DNA of 11,773 bases from Cyanobacteriota bacterium. Lineage in GTDB: Bacteria > Cyanobacteriota > Cyanobacteriia > PCC-6307 > Cyanobiaceae. Position numbers and translations under genes: made by a program. The DNA lies in the NCBI GenBank assembly GCA_947463165.1, contig CANHSW010000037.1:1-11773 (forward strand), read 5' to 3'. This document shows, piece after piece, positions 1 through 7,901 of the stretch; the stretch's first letter is position 1; each line of letters begins with the position of its first letter. Under the pieces are notes generated by a model. That model was not told the origin of the DNA, searched no databases, and worked only from the letters and a program-made list of their open reading frames with translations.

Positions 1-5
1 ATGAA

Positions 6-42
6 CTTGGCGCCCAGGGGCGGTGAGGCACTGGGCGCCAAG
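6..42 (-). terminator. Hairpin downstream of psbM, possible terminator
   Basis: A perfect 12-bp inverted repeat (6-17 with 31-42, arm CTTGGCGCCCAG) encloses a 13-nt loop. It begins 13 bases after the psbM stop codon when read on the minus strand. No T-run follows the stem before the window edge, so it is not a textbook intrinsic terminator. It could equally act as a 3' mRNA-stabilising hairpin or a bidirectional structure. The pairing is seen directly; the role is inferred. Confidence 0.5.
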
Positions 43-55
43 GCTTGGCTGGAGA

Positions 56-163
56 TCAGCCCCCTTGGCGGCTGTTGGTTTGGATGTAGAGCACCAGCAG
101 GAACACCGTGGGCACCAACACGAACATCAGGCTGGCGACGAAGCCAAGATCGTTGGTTTCCAT
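56..163 (-). CDS. psbM: Photosystem II reaction centre protein PsbM
   Basis: This 35-residue protein begins [14 protein letters not shown] and ends in SRQGG. It has one hydrophobic membrane helix at about residues 8-27, followed by the YIQTN motif typical of PsbM. PsbM is a single-span thylakoid subunit at the monomer-monomer interface of photosystem II. Length and sequence fit the family throughout, so the ATG at 163 is secure even though no Shine-Dalgarno sequence precedes it. The gene lies 59 bp downstream of the ferredoxin gene on the same strand and may be co-transcribed with it. psbB and psbT, also photosystem II genes, are read in the opposite direction just beyond. A strong hairpin follows its stop codon. 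Confidence 0.95.
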   Translation of the reverse strand: METNDLGFVASLMFVLVPTVFLLVLYIQTNSRQGG

Positions 164-222
164 GGCGATTCAACGCTGGGGGCGGGTTTTCAGGGACCGT
201 ATCACCGGCAAGGGGCGACTTA

Positions 223-735
223 TCAAGGCGCTTCATCGCCCGTAGTGCTCGCCCTCGGTTCCGGGGCGGCGCCATAACCGGCCTCCGCTGGCTCCCCAGC
301 CAGCTGCTCGCCAGCGATCGGCTCGTCTGGCTCGGCCTCGGCCTGCGGCGGCTGAGGCCAGGCGATGGGACCAGCGGCCAGGGGCTCCGCCAGGGCCGTG
401 GCGAAGGCGGCCTCCTTGCCCTGCAGGCCCACCTGGGGCTTGGTGAGCACCACCAAAGACTCCTGCACCAGCGCTTGGCAGGCCAGACGCCAATTCGGGG
501 GCCGGTTGCGCAGTTTTTGATCCTCCACGCCGGTGCGGGGGCTCATGGCCGCGGCCGAGGTGCCCTCCGGCACCTCCACAAAGCAGGTGATGCACTGGCC
601 GCAACCACCACAGTTGCCCAGCACGCCCTTGATTCCATACAGGGCGATGCCTTCCCGCAGGGCCACCTCCCGCAGGTTTTCGCCGGGATAACACTCCACA
701 TCGCGAGCTTCGCGAACAAAGCGGATCAGGGGCAT
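223..735 (-). CDS. 2Fe-2S ferredoxin-like protein with long C-terminal tail
   Basis: This is a soluble electron-transfer protein of 170 residues from the ATG at 735; a GTG two codons upstream (741) is the alternative start. The N-terminal half has a beta-grasp ferredoxin look, beginning MPLIRFVREARDVECYPGEN. Cysteines at 42, 45, 48 and 51 are followed by one at 86. C42, C48, C51 and C86 fit the C-x5-C-x2-C-x34-C pattern of adrenodoxin-type 2Fe-2S ferredoxins rather than the plant-type C-x4-C-x2-C of PetF; C45 is extra. From about residue 108 the protein becomes a tail rich in Ala, Pro and Glu with no cysteines, probably disordered. It is divergent from psbB and upstream of psbM, so a photosynthetic redox role is plausible, but the partner cannot be told from sequence. 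The domain call is firm; the specific role is unknown. Confidence 0.85.
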   Translation of the reverse strand: MPLIRFVREARDVECYPGENLREVALREGIALYGIKGVLGNCGGCGQCITCFVEVPEGTSAAAMSPRTGVEDQKLRNRPPNWRLACQALVQESLVVLTKPQVGLQGKEAAFATALAEPLAAGPIAWPQPPQAEAEPDEPIAGEQLAGEPAEAGYGAAPEPRASTTGDEAP

Positions 736-745
736 GGCCACAGGT

Positions 746-777
746 GCAACGAGCTCAATTCTGAGCTGGGCAGTTGC
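746..777. promoter_or_regulatory. Dyad in the ferredoxin/psbB divergent spacer
   Basis: The perfect inverted repeat AGCTCA-ATTC-TGAGCT (752-767) is nested inside a weaker outer pair, GCAAC (746-750) and GTTGC (773-777). It lies 16 bp upstream of the ferredoxin ATG and about 80 bp upstream of psbB. It could be an operator, or a hairpin in the ferredoxin mRNA leader. The match to itself is visible; I do not recognise it as the site of a known cyanobacterial regulator. I could not place convincing -35/-10 elements for either gene in this spacer. Confidence 0.3.
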
Positions 778-850
778 GCTCCGTAACCAGCGGCTCCGTC
801 AAGCCATCGAGACCCTTACGATCGCCCAACACCCCCAGAACTAACTCCCA

Positions 851-2410
851 ATGGGATTGCCCTGGTATCGGGTGCACACGGTCGTGATCAACGACCCGGG
901 CCGATTGCTCGCAGTGCACCTCATGCACACCGCCCTGGTGGCCGGCTGGGCCGGCTCGATGGCGCTCTACGAGCTCGCGATCTTTGATCCCTCCGACCCG
1001 GTGCTCAACCCGATGTGGCGCCAGGGCATGTTTGTGATGCCCTTCATGGCCCGATTGGGCGTGACCGAAAGTTGGGGCGGCTGGAGCATCACTGGCGAGA
1101 CGGCCGTCGATCCAGGCTTCTGGAGCTTCGAGGGAGTCGCCGCAGCTCACATCGTTTTCAGTGGCCTGCTGTTCCTTGCCGCCATCTGGCACTGGACCTT
1201 CTGGGATCTGGAGATCTGGCAGGACCCCCGCACCGGAGAGCCCGCCCTCGACCTGCCTAAAATTTTTGGCATCCACCTGCTGCTGGCTGGCCTGGCCTGC
1301 TTCGGCTTTGGCGCCTTCCACCTCACCGGGGTGTTTGGACCAGGCATGTGGGTCAGTGACGCCTACGGGCTGAGCGGTCACTTGGAACCGGTACAACCCT
1401 CCTGGGGACCTGAAGGCTTCAACCCCTTCAACCCGGGCGGGATCGTGGCCCACCACATCGCTGCGGGCATCGTCGGCATCATCGCCGGCATCTTCCACAT
1501 CACCTCTCGTCCGCCGGAGCGCCTCTACAAGGCCCTGCGCATGGGAAACATTGAGACTGTGCTCGCCAGCGCGATCGCGGCGGTGTTCTTCGCTGCCTTC
1601 ATCGTGGCCGGCACCATGTGGTACGGCGCTGCCGCCACCCCGATCGAGCTGTTTGGCCCCACCCGCTACCAGTGGGACCAGAGCTACTTCAAAACAGAAA
1701 TCAATCGCCGCGTCACCACCGCGATTGAAAACGGCGCCACGCCTAAAGAGGCCTGGGAAGCGATCCCTGAAAAGCTGGCTTTCTTCGACTACGTGGGCAA
1801 CAGCCCCGCCAAGGGTGGTCTGTTCCGCGTGGGCCCGATGGTGAACGGCGACGGCCTGCCCACCGGCTGGATCGGCCACATCGCCTTCACCGACAGCCAG
1901 GGTCGCGATCTGCAGGTGCGGCGTCTGCCCAACTTCTTTGAGAACTTCCCCGTGGTTCTCCAGGACAGCGAAGGCATCGTGCGCGCCGACATCCCCTTCC
2001 GTCGCGCTGAGGCCAAGTACTCCTTCGAGCAGACGGGCGTCACCGCCACCGTCTACGGCGGCAGCCTCAACGGCCAGAGCTTCACCGATCCGGCTGATGT
2101 GAAGCGGCTAGCCCGCAAGGCCCAACTGGGTGAAGCCTTCGAATTCGACCGGGAGACCTACCACTCCGACGGCACCTTCCGCAGCTCCACCCGCGGCTGG
2201 TTCACCTTCGGCCACGCCACCTTCGCCCTACTGTTCTTCTTCGGCCACATCTGGCACGGGGCCCGCACCCTGTATCGCGATGTGTTCGCTGGTATCGACC
2301 CAGACCTGGGCGACCAGGTGGAGTTCGGCCTGTTCCAAAAACTGGGCGACAAGTCCACCCGCCGTCTGCCCCAGGGCTATGTGCCCCCGGCAGGCACCAA
2401 ACTCAGCTGA
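851..2410 (+). CDS. psbB: Photosystem II CP47 chlorophyll-binding core antenna
   Basis: CP47 binds chlorophyll a and passes excitation to the photosystem II reaction centre in the thylakoid membrane. The 519-residue product begins with the invariant [10 protein letters not shown] and has the family's usual length. Six membrane helices are expected. The large lumenal loop lies between helices 5 and 6 (about residues 260-450). Chlorophyll-ligating histidines are visible at H9, H23 and H26, and at H455, H466 and H469 in the last helix ([14 protein letters not shown]), the numbering known from CP47 structures. No Shine-Dalgarno sequence is evident before the ATG. psbT follows after 21 bp and a strong terminator closes the pair, so the two are very likely one transcript. 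A long minus-strand open frame across 755-1879 is a shadow of this gene's codon bias. Confidence 0.99.
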   Translation: MGLPWYRVHTVVINDPGRLLAVHLMHTALVAGWAGSMALYELAIFDPSDPVLNPMWRQGMFVMPFMARLGVTESWGGWSITGETAVDPGFWSFEGVAAAHIVFSGLLFLAAIWHWTFWDLEIWQDPRTGEPALDLPKIFGIHLLLAGLACFGFGAFHLTGVFGPGMWVSDAYGLSGHLEPVQPSWGPEGFNPFNPGGIVAHHIAAGIVGIIAGIFHITSRPPERLYKALRMGNIETVLASAIAAVFFAAFIVAGTMWYGAAATPIELFGPTRYQWDQSYFKTEINRRVTTAIENGATPKEAWEAIPEKLAFFDYVGNSPAKGGLFRVGPMVNGDGLPTGWIGHIAFTDSQGRDLQVRRLPNFFENFPVVLQDSEGIVRADIPFRRAEAKYSFEQTGVTATVYGGSLNGQSFTDPADVKRLARKAQLGEAFEFDRETYHSDGTFRSSTRGWFTFGHATFALLFFFGHIWHGARTLYRDVFAGIDPDLGDQVEFGLFQKLGDKSTRRLPQGYVPPAGTKLS

Positions 2411-2421
2411 TCCTCAGCACC

Positions 2422-2427
2422 AGGAGA
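2422..2427 (+). promoter_or_regulatory. Shine-Dalgarno site of psbT
   Basis: AGGAGA lies four bases before the psbT ATG. It is one of the few strong ribosome-binding sites in this window; psbB and psbM lack one. It supports the start at 2432 and independent translation initiation on the psbB-psbT mRNA. Confidence 0.7.
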
Positions 2428-2431
2428 AACC

Positions 2432-2527
2432 ATGGAGAGCTTCGCCTACATCCTCATCCTCACCCTGGCGATCGCCACCCTCTTCTTTGCAATCGCCTTC
2501 CGCGATCCACCGAAGATCGGCAAGTGA
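2432..2527 (+). CDS. psbT: Photosystem II reaction centre protein PsbT
   Basis: This 31-residue single-span thylakoid protein begins [10 protein letters not shown] and ends FRDPPKIGK, the classic PsbT pattern of one hydrophobic helix (about residues 4-23) followed by a short basic tail. PsbT lies at the photosystem II dimer interface and helps stabilise the acceptor side. It is too short for most gene finders, but the close match, the AGGAGA site just upstream and its position right after psbB make it secure. The coding sequence contains one copy of the cyanobacterial HIP1 octamer GCGATCGC (2468-2475). Directly after the stop come three 13-bp tandem repeats and then the operon terminator. Confidence 0.96.
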   Translation: MESFAYILILTLAIATLFFAIAFRDPPKIGK

Positions 2528-2566
2528 GGTTTACCTGAGCGGTTTACCCGAAGGGTTTACCTGAAA
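2528..2566 (+). repeat. Three 13-bp tandem repeats after psbT
   Basis: Three consecutive units, GGTTTACCTGAGC, GGTTTACCCGAAG and GGTTTACCTGAAA, occupy 2528-2540, 2541-2553 and 2554-2566. The first begins on the base right after the psbT stop codon and the last ends six bases before the terminator stem. They share GGTTTACC-GA. They lie in the 3' untranslated part of the psbB-psbT mRNA. The repeat is seen directly; any function is unknown. Confidence 0.85.
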
Positions 2567-2572
2567 CGATCT

Positions 2573-2599
2573 GCCCCCGCCGTTGCGGGGGCTTTTTTT
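2573..2599 (+). terminator. Intrinsic terminator of psbB-psbT
   Basis: A perfect 8-bp GC-only stem (GCCCCCGC with GCGGGGGC), loop CGTT, is followed directly by seven T residues. This is a textbook rho-independent terminator. It separates the photosystem II unit from nrdR. Confidence 0.95.
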
Positions 2600-2625
2600 G
2601 TCCACAGCCAACTGGCGTACGGCCC

Positions 2626-2654
2626 TTCTCAAAACAAGACCGGGTGTCTACACT
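2626..2654 (+). promoter_or_regulatory. Candidate sigma-70 type promoter for nrdR
   Basis: TTCTCA (2626-2631) and TACACT (2649-2654) each match four of six consensus bases and are 17 bp apart, ending 30 bp before the nrdR ATG. Position just beyond the psbT terminator makes a promoter here necessary; the exact boxes are a guess. I did not find a clear NrdR-box palindrome in this gap. Confidence 0.35.
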
Positions 2655-2684
2655 TGTCGCAACGGTTGCTTGTGATGATCGGGG

Positions 2685-3182
2685 ATGCAATGCCCCTCCT
2701 GCCAACACACTGATAGCCGGGTGCTCGAATCAAGGGCTGCCGATGGAGGCAGGAGTGTGCGCCGCCGCCGCGAGTGTTTGAACTGCGACTTCCGCTTCAC
2801 CACCTACGAGAGGGTGGAAACGGTGCCGATCACCGTGGTTAAGCGCACCGGCAGCCGGGAGACCTTCAATCGGGGCAAGTTGTTGCACGGGCTGCTGCGG
2901 GCCTGCGAAAAAACCGGCCTGGAGCCCGCTCACCTGGAAGCGGTGGTCGATGAGATCGAGCTGCAGCTGCAGCAACGCGGTGGTCGAGAGGTGGGCAGCG
3001 CTGAAATTGGCGAGCTGGTTTTGCAGCAGCTGGGCGAGATCAGCGAGGTGGCCTACGTACGTTTTGCCTCGGTTTATCGCCGTTTTCAAGGCATCAGCGA
3101 CTTTGTGGCCGCTTTAGAGCGGCTAAATCGACGCGGCGCTGCCCAAGCCACCACCAAGGTGCGGCTTGCTGTGATCAGCTGA
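2685..3182 (+). CDS. nrdR: Transcriptional repressor NrdR
   Basis: NrdR represses ribonucleotide reductase genes in response to the bound nucleotide (ATP/dATP). The product is 165 residues, close to the usual 150-160. The N-terminal zinc ribbon is complete, with C3, C6, C31 and C34 (CPSC at the start, CLNC later). It is followed by the basic DNA-binding stretch (RSVRRRRE) and the ATP-cone domain at about residues 46-136, with the family-typical [16 protein letters not shown] opening. The ATG at 2685 places the first CxxC at residues 3-6, as in other NrdRs. No ribonucleotide reductase gene is in the window, so the targets lie elsewhere. rpsA follows after 179 bp. The stop codon lies inside a tandem duplication. 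Confidence 0.97.
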   Translation: MQCPSCQHTDSRVLESRAADGGRSVRRRRECLNCDFRFTTYERVETVPITVVKRTGSRETFNRGKLLHGLLRACEKTGLEPAHLEAVVDEIELQLQQRGGREVGSAEIGELVLQQLGEISEVAYVRFASVYRRFQGISDFVAALERLNRRGAAQATTKVRLAVIS

Positions 3183-3221
3183 GCCGGCGCCACAGCCACA
3201 GCTGACCCGGTTCCACAGCCA
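3176..3221 (+). repeat. 23-bp tandem duplication at the end of nrdR
   Basis: Units 3176-3198 and 3199-3221 are identical at 20 of 23 positions: both begin CAGCTGA, share CCGG, and end CCACAGCCA. The copy of TGA in the first unit is the nrdR stop codon. A partial third unit (CAGC) follows. It makes up part of the nrdR-rpsA spacer (3183-3361), in which I see no convincing terminator or promoter. Confidence 0.8.
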
Positions 3222-3361
3222 CAGCCCGATCTTCAGTCCGATCCTCAGCCAGGGCCAGCTGGCATCAGCTTGGCTTGATAGGCTGTGGGGCTGCGCACTC
3301 TGCTGGCGGGCAGCAGCGCAAATCCCTTCGTAACTGCCTACTGGCAGGCCGCCGACACTCC

Positions 3362-4420
3362 ATGACCGTGACCCCTTCCGATCTCACCAGCATCGAGGCC
3401 GATCTCGACCTGGCCGCAGAAGCGGCAGTTGACGATTTCGACCTCGCCATTCCGGAAGAGGTGCCAACAGCTGATGACCCGGGCAGCCGTGCTAGCCGCC
3501 GGGATCTCGACGGGGTGGGCTTCACCCTCGACGAGTTCGCTTCGCTGCTGAGCAAGTACGACTACAACTTCAAACCCGGTGACGTCGTCAACGGCACCGT
3601 GTTCGCCCTGGAAGCCAAGGGCGCCATGATCGACATCGGCGCCAAGACCGCCGCCTTCATGCCCCTGCAGGAGGTGTCGATCAACCGCGTTGAGGGCCTC
3701 AGCGACGTGCTGGAGCCCGGCGAGGTGCGCGAATTCTTCATCCTCAGTGAAGAAAACGAAGACGGCCAGCTCACCCTCTCGATCCGCCGCATCGAGTACC
3801 AGCGGGCCTGGGAGCGGGTGCGCCAACTGCAAAAAGAAGACGCCACCATCTACTCAGAGGTGTTCGCCACCAACCGCGGTGGCGCCCTGGTGCGGGTCGA
3901 GGGTCTGCGGGGCTTCATCCCGGGCAGTCACATCAGCACCCGCAAGGCCAAGGAAGAACTGGTGGCAGATTTCCTGCCGCTCAAGTTCCTGGAGGTGGAC
4001 GAAGAGCGCAACCGCCTGGTGCTCAGCCATCGCCGCGCCCTGGTGGAGCGCAAGATGAATCGCCTGGAAGTGGGCGAGGTGGTGCTGGGCACGGTTCGGG
4101 GCATCAAGCCCTACGGCGCCTTCATCGACATCGGTGGGGTGAGCGGTCTGCTGCACATCTCCGAGATCAGTCACGAACACATCGAGACTCCCCACACGGT
4201 GCTCAACGTGAACGACCAGATGAAGGTGATGATCATCGACCTCGACGCCGAGCGCGGTCGCATCTCCCTCTCCACCAAGGCCCTGGAGCCCGAACCCGGC
4301 GACATGCTCACCGATCCCCAAAAGGTGTTCGACCGGGCGGAAGAGATGGCGGCTCGCTACAAGCAAATGCTGCTGGAGCAGGCCGAGGACAACGAGCCGA
4401 TGGGTGTCACCCTCGACTGA
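3362..4420 (+). CDS. rpsA: 30S ribosomal protein S1, short cyanobacterial type
   Basis: S1 binds mRNA on the small ribosomal subunit and helps initiation. The product is 352 residues from the ATG at 3362 (MTVTPSDLTS). The frame is open further upstream, but those residues (MIGCGAAHSAGG...) do not look like S1, so the later start is chosen. Three S1 RNA-binding domains can be seen at about residues 71-142, 160-225 and 237-306. The last is the most typical (GTVRGIKPYGAFIDIGGVSG). The cyanobacterial and chloroplast S1 has three domains against six in E. coli, and this length fits. Residues 1-60 form an acidic extension of low conservation. The HAD gene begins immediately after or overlaps the end. 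Confidence 0.96.
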   Translation: MTVTPSDLTSIEADLDLAAEAAVDDFDLAIPEEVPTADDPGSRASRRDLDGVGFTLDEFASLLSKYDYNFKPGDVVNGTVFALEAKGAMIDIGAKTAAFMPLQEVSINRVEGLSDVLEPGEVREFFILSEENEDGQLTLSIRRIEYQRAWERVRQLQKEDATIYSEVFATNRGGALVRVEGLRGFIPGSHISTRKAKEELVADFLPLKFLEVDEERNRLVLSHRRALVERKMNRLEVGEVVLGTVRGIKPYGAFIDIGGVSGLLHISEISHEHIETPHTVLNVNDQMKVMIIDLDAERGRISLSTKALEPEPGDMLTDPQKVFDRAEEMAARYKQMLLEQAEDNEPMGVTLD

Positions 4421-4430
4421 GGAATACTTC

Positions 4431-5231
4431 GTGGCCCAGTTGCTGCTGCGCGGTGAACCGATCGGGAGCGAGGGCCGCGGCGATCGGATTCGGGCGGTGC
4501 TGTTCGATAAGGACGGCACCCTTTCGATTAGCGAACCCAAACTGCTTGCCCTGTCCAGGGCAAGGCTGTCGGCCTGCCTCAGCTTGCTGAGGCAGCGGCA
4601 ACCTGAATTGGCAGCGGCTGTGGCAGCGGATCTAGATCAGCTCCTGGCCCGGGCCTATGGCCTCTGCAATGGCGGCCTGCACCCAGCCGGCACCACGGCG
4701 GTGGCCAGCCGCGACCACAACTTGATTTCCACCGCCACCGCTCTGGCCCAGGTGGGCCTGGGTTGGCCAGAAGCGGTGGAACTGGCCGAGGCGGTGTTTG
4801 AAATCACCGATCCCCTGGCGGTCGGCGGCCCTGGCTCGGCCTCCGAGGTCACGCCGGGCCTGCATGGGCTGCTGCGATCTCTCAGCGATGCCGGCCTCAG
4901 TTGCGCGGTGATCAGCAACGACGACCTAAGTGGAATTGAAGCTTTTTTGCAAAGTCACAGCCTTGCCCATCATTTTCAGGGCCTCTGGAGCGCCGAGCAC
5001 AGCCCGCGCAAACCCAATCCCGCCGCGGTGCATGCCCTCTGCGACGAACTGGGGGTGGCCCCTGAGCACTGCGCCCTGATCGGCGATGCTAATAGCGATC
5101 TGCGTATGGCTCGCGCCGCTGGCGTAGCCGTGGTGATCGGCTACAGCGCCGCCTGGAGCAGCGAGCCACCACTGGATCCGCAGTTTCCCCGGTTAGACCA
5201 TTGGGATCAGCTGACCGTGATGGCCGCATAA
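4431..5231 (+). CDS. HAD-family hydrolase (phosphatase-like)
   Basis: This is a haloacid dehalogenase superfamily protein of 266 residues, most likely a soluble phosphatase acting on a small phosphorylated metabolite. All four HAD motifs are present: FDKDGT at residues 25-30 (nucleophile D26, acid/base D28), S162 in ISND, K194 in RKPNP, and IGDANSD with D219 and D223. The stretch between motifs I and II (about 35-140) forms a helical cap. The start is taken as the GTG at 4431, which has AGGAA six bases upstream; a GTG at 4404 would overlap rpsA by 17 bases and has no such site. It sits between rpsA and metK with short gaps, suggesting co-transcription. The substrate cannot be named; phosphoglycolate phosphatase-like enzymes share this layout. 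Confidence 0.9.
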   Translation: MAQLLLRGEPIGSEGRGDRIRAVLFDKDGTLSISEPKLLALSRARLSACLSLLRQRQPELAAAVAADLDQLLARAYGLCNGGLHPAGTTAVASRDHNLISTATALAQVGLGWPEAVELAEAVFEITDPLAVGGPGSASEVTPGLHGLLRSLSDAGLSCAVISNDDLSGIEAFLQSHSLAHHFQGLWSAEHSPRKPNPAAVHALCDELGVAPEHCALIGDANSDLRMARAAGVAVVIGYSAAWSSEPPLDPQFPRLDHWDQLTVMAA

Positions 5232-5259
5232 GCTGACAGGCCTTGTACCTGGCAGCAGG

Positions 5260-6516
5260 ATGAGCCGCTACGTATTCACCTCTGAATCGGTGACGGAAGG
5301 TCACCCCGACAAAATTTGCGATCAGGTGAGCGATGCGGTCTTAGATGCGCTGCTAGCCCAGGATCCAGCTTCTCGGGTGGCCTGTGAAACCGTTGTCAAC
5401 ACCGGCCTCTGTTTGATCACCGGCGAGGTGACCACCCAGGCCCGGGTGGACTTCAACAGCCTGGTGCGGGGCGTAATCGAGAAGATCGGCTACAGCGGTG
5501 CCAGGGCCGGTGGCTTCGATGCCCACAGCTGCGCCGTGCTGGTGGCCCTGGATCAGCAGTCCCCCGACATCGCCCAGGGGGTGGATGAAGCCGATGACCA
5601 TGACGGCGATCCACTCGACCTGATCGGCGCCGGCGACCAGGGAATCATGTTCGGCTTCGCCTGCAACGAAACGCCGGAGTTGATGCCCCTACCGATCAGC
5701 CTGGCCCACAGGCTGGCCCGCCGCCTGGCGCAATTGCGCCACGACGGCAGCCTCGAATACCTGCTGCCCGATGGCAAGACCCAGGTGAGCGTCGTCTATG
5801 AAAACGACCTGCCGGTGGCCATCGACACAATTCTCATTTCCACCCAGCACACCCCGGAGATTGACGGCATCAGCGAGGCGGAAGCCCTGCGCGAGCGGAT
5901 CGCCAACGACCTCTGGACACACCTGGTGGAACCGGCCACCAGTGACCTGAGCATCCAGCCTTCCCGCGAGACCACCCGCTTTCTGGTGAACCCCACCGGC
6001 AAGTTTGTTGTCGGTGGTCCCCAGGGGGATGCCGGACTTACCGGCCGCAAGATCATTGTGGACACCTATGGCGGTACCGCCCGCCACGGCGGTGGCGCCT
6101 TCTCCGGCAAGGACCCCACCAAGGTGGATCGTTCCGCCGCCTACGCCGCCCGCCATGTGGCGAAGGCGCTGGTGGCCGCTGGTTTGGCCCGCAAAGCCGA
6201 GGTACAGCTGAGCTATGCCATCGGCGTGGCCCGGCCCGTGAGCATCCTGGTGGAGAGCTTCGGCACCGGCAGCATCAGCGATGCCGACCTCACCGCCCTG
6301 GTGCAGGAGCACTTTGATCTGCGCCCCGGCGCCATCATCGAGAATTTCCACCTGCGGGACCTGCCGCAGCAGCGGGGCGGTCGCTTCTACCAGGACGTGG
6401 CCGCCTACGGCCACTTCGGCCGCAGCGACCTCAACCTGCCATGGGAAGACGTGAGCGACATCGTCGCCACCCTCAAAAGGGTGACCGCCGAGCGGCTGGC
6501 CAGCAGCGCCAGCTGA
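5260..6516 (+). CDS. metK: S-adenosylmethionine synthetase
   Basis: MetK makes S-adenosylmethionine from ATP and methionine in the cytoplasm. The 418-residue product has the usual three-domain architecture and family signatures. These are [11 protein letters not shown] at residues 12-22 (ATP and metal binding), [10 protein letters not shown] at 123-132 (methionine loop region) and [16 protein letters not shown] at 277-292. The C-terminal AAYGHFGR stretch is also typical. The start [18 protein letters not shown] is standard. The gene follows the HAD hydrolase after 28 bp, too short to hold a SAM riboswitch, so any SAM-responsive control would have to lie further upstream. An FGGY kinase gene follows after 41 bp. 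The long minus-strand open frame at 5689-6765 is a shadow. Confidence 0.98.
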   Translation: MSRYVFTSESVTEGHPDKICDQVSDAVLDALLAQDPASRVACETVVNTGLCLITGEVTTQARVDFNSLVRGVIEKIGYSGARAGGFDAHSCAVLVALDQQSPDIAQGVDEADDHDGDPLDLIGAGDQGIMFGFACNETPELMPLPISLAHRLARRLAQLRHDGSLEYLLPDGKTQVSVVYENDLPVAIDTILISTQHTPEIDGISEAEALRERIANDLWTHLVEPATSDLSIQPSRETTRFLVNPTGKFVVGGPQGDAGLTGRKIIVDTYGGTARHGGGAFSGKDPTKVDRSAAYAARHVAKALVAAGLARKAEVQLSYAIGVARPVSILVESFGTGSISDADLTALVQEHFDLRPGAIIENFHLRDLPQQRGGRFYQDVAAYGHFGRSDLNLPWEDVSDIVATLKRVTAERLASSAS

Positions 6517-6557
6517 GCCGCCAGCCGCCGCCTGGATCCCTGCTGCAGGGGGTAGAT

Positions 6558-7901
6558 ATGCAACCCATCGCCCCCCATGCCCCCCTGGCGCTGGCACCTT
6601 GCCTGCTTGCCCTGGGGGTAGACCTGGGCAGCAGCGGCTTGCGAATCGCCGTTTGCGACGCCAGCGGCGAGTTGCTAGCGGAATTGGCCAGCGGCTATCC
6701 GGGAGCGTTTGAGGATCCCGAAAGCTGGCGGCTGGGGCTGTTGACCCTGGTTGGTCAGTTGCCAAAGCAACTCTCCAGGCGAGTGGGCAGCATCGCCCTG
6801 GCCGGCACCTCCGGCACCCTGATGCTCTGCCGCCCCGATGGCGGCCTGGCGCCAGGGGAGCTGGGCCTGGCCCTGCCTTACTCCCTGGCCTGTATTGAGC
6901 AGGCAGATGCCTTAGCGGCCATCTTGGCCCCGCTGCCCAGCGCTGCCCTCGCCGCCGCTGACCCCGCCGCTGGTGACCCCGCCGCCAGTGCCAGTGGCAG
7001 CTTGGCCCGGGCGCTGCGGTTACTAACTGCCGCCAAGGCGGCGGGCATTGATGGCCCCTGGCTGCTGCGCCACCAAGCCGATTGGCTGATGGGCTGGCTG
7101 CTGGGCGATTGGCGCTGGGGGGAGGAGGGCAACAACCTGCGCCTTGGTTGGAGGCTGGAGGGTCAGTGCTGGGCCGGCAGCATCGCCCGCCAGCCCTGGC
7201 AGGAGGCCCTGCCGCAGATCGTGGCCAGTGGCAGGCGGCTGGGCCCTCTGGCTCCGGCGGCGGCGCTGGCGCTGGGATTGCCCGAGAGCTGCCAGGTGGT
7301 GGCCGGCAGCACCGACGCCAATGCCGCCATGTTGGCCGCCAATCCCCAGGCGGGCGACGGCATCACCCTGCTGGGCACCACCCTGGTGCTCAAGCAGTTT
7401 TGCGACAAACCGATCCAAGCCCCGGGCGTCAGCTGCCACCGGGTGGCGGGCCGCTGGCTGGTGGGCGGTGCCTCCAATGCTGGAGCGGGCATCCTGCGGC
7501 GGTTTTTCAGCGACGACCAATTGATTGAACTGAGCCGACAAATCAATCCAGCCCAACCGAGCGGCTTGTCGCTGAGGCCCTCCGCCGTGATCGGCGAGCG
7601 CTTCCCCATCGACGACCCCCAGCTGCAGCCGATCCTGGAACCGCGGCCCGTGAGTGATGCCCTCTATTTGCAGGCCCTGCTGGAAGGCCTGGCCGAGATC
7701 GAGCGAGCGGGCTGGCAGCGCTTGGCCCAGCTGGGGGCACCGCCTTTACACAGGGTGATCAGCCTCGGCGGCGGCGCCCACAACCCCCAGTGGCGCGCCA
7801 TGCGGCAAAGGTTGCTGGGATTGCCCGTGCTCAACCGCCCCCAGCTCAGCGCCGCGATGGGTATGGCCAGACTGGCCAGCACCGTGCTGCCACCGCCATG
7901 A
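6558..7901 (+). CDS. FGGY-family sugar kinase, probable D-ribulose kinase
   Basis: This 447-residue cytoplasmic kinase belongs to the FGGY carbohydrate kinase family. The first nucleotide-binding fold opens with LGVDLGSSGLRIAV (D22). GTSGTLML follows at 83-90, then GSTDANAA at 250-257, whose D253 is the likely catalytic base. Later come LLGTTLVLK at 271-279, GGASNAG at 303-309 and GGGAHNP at 404-410. From memory, the ordered motifs (QADWL, GGASN, GERFPI, LEPRP, LLEGL) closely match the cyanobacterial/plant enzyme shown to phosphorylate D-ribulose (Synechococcus elongatus SePSK, Arabidopsis XK-1), better than xylulose or glycerol kinase. The ATG at 6558 has AGGGGG five bases upstream; earlier codons in the open frame belong to metK sequence. 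Residues 128-148 are an Ala/Pro-rich insertion. The stop overlaps the next start (ATGA). Confidence 0.88.
   Translation: MQPIAPHAPLALAPCLLALGVDLGSSGLRIAVCDASGELLAELASGYPGAFEDPESWRLGLLTLVGQLPKQLSRRVGSIALAGTSGTLMLCRPDGGLAPGELGLALPYSLACIEQADALAAILAPLPSAALAAADPAAGDPAASASGSLARALRLLTAAKAAGIDGPWLLRHQADWLMGWLLGDWRWGEEGNNLRLGWRLEGQCWAGSIARQPWQEALPQIVASGRRLGPLAPAAALALGLPESCQVVAGSTDANAAMLAANPQAGDGITLLGTTLVLKQFCDKPIQAPGVSCHRVAGRWLVGGASNAGAGILRRFFSDDQLIELSRQINPAQPSGLSLRPSAVIGERFPIDDPQLQPILEPRPVSDALYLQALLEGLAEIERAGWQRLAQLGAPPLHRVISLGGGAHNPQWRAMRQRLLGLPVLNRPQLSAAMGMARLASTVLPPP

Noticed and set aside
1..786. Plus-strand open frame of 261 codons
   Set aside because: It is the reverse of psbM and the ferredoxin gene, both recognisable on the minus strand.
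1571..1578. HIP1 octamer GCGATCGC (also at 2468-2475)
   Set aside because: I noticed only these two copies, which I would expect in a GC-rich cyanobacterial sequence; not a special local feature.
755..1879. Long minus-strand open frame (374 codons) opposite psbB
   Set aside because: It lies across psbB, has no recognisable domain, is His/Gly/Ala-rich as expected for antisense of GC-rich code, and psbB is certain.
4404..4430. Upstream GTG start for the HAD hydrolase overlapping rpsA
   Set aside because: The GTG at 4431 has a better placed AGGAA site and the extra nine residues do not look like family sequence, though the longer form cannot be excluded.
5232..5259. SAM riboswitch before metK
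   Set aside because: Only 28 bp separate the HAD gene from metK; too short for any known SAM riboswitch.
5689..6765. Long minus-strand open frame (358 codons) opposite metK
   Set aside because: Antisense of metK and the kinase start, low-complexity Gly/Ala composition, no known motifs.
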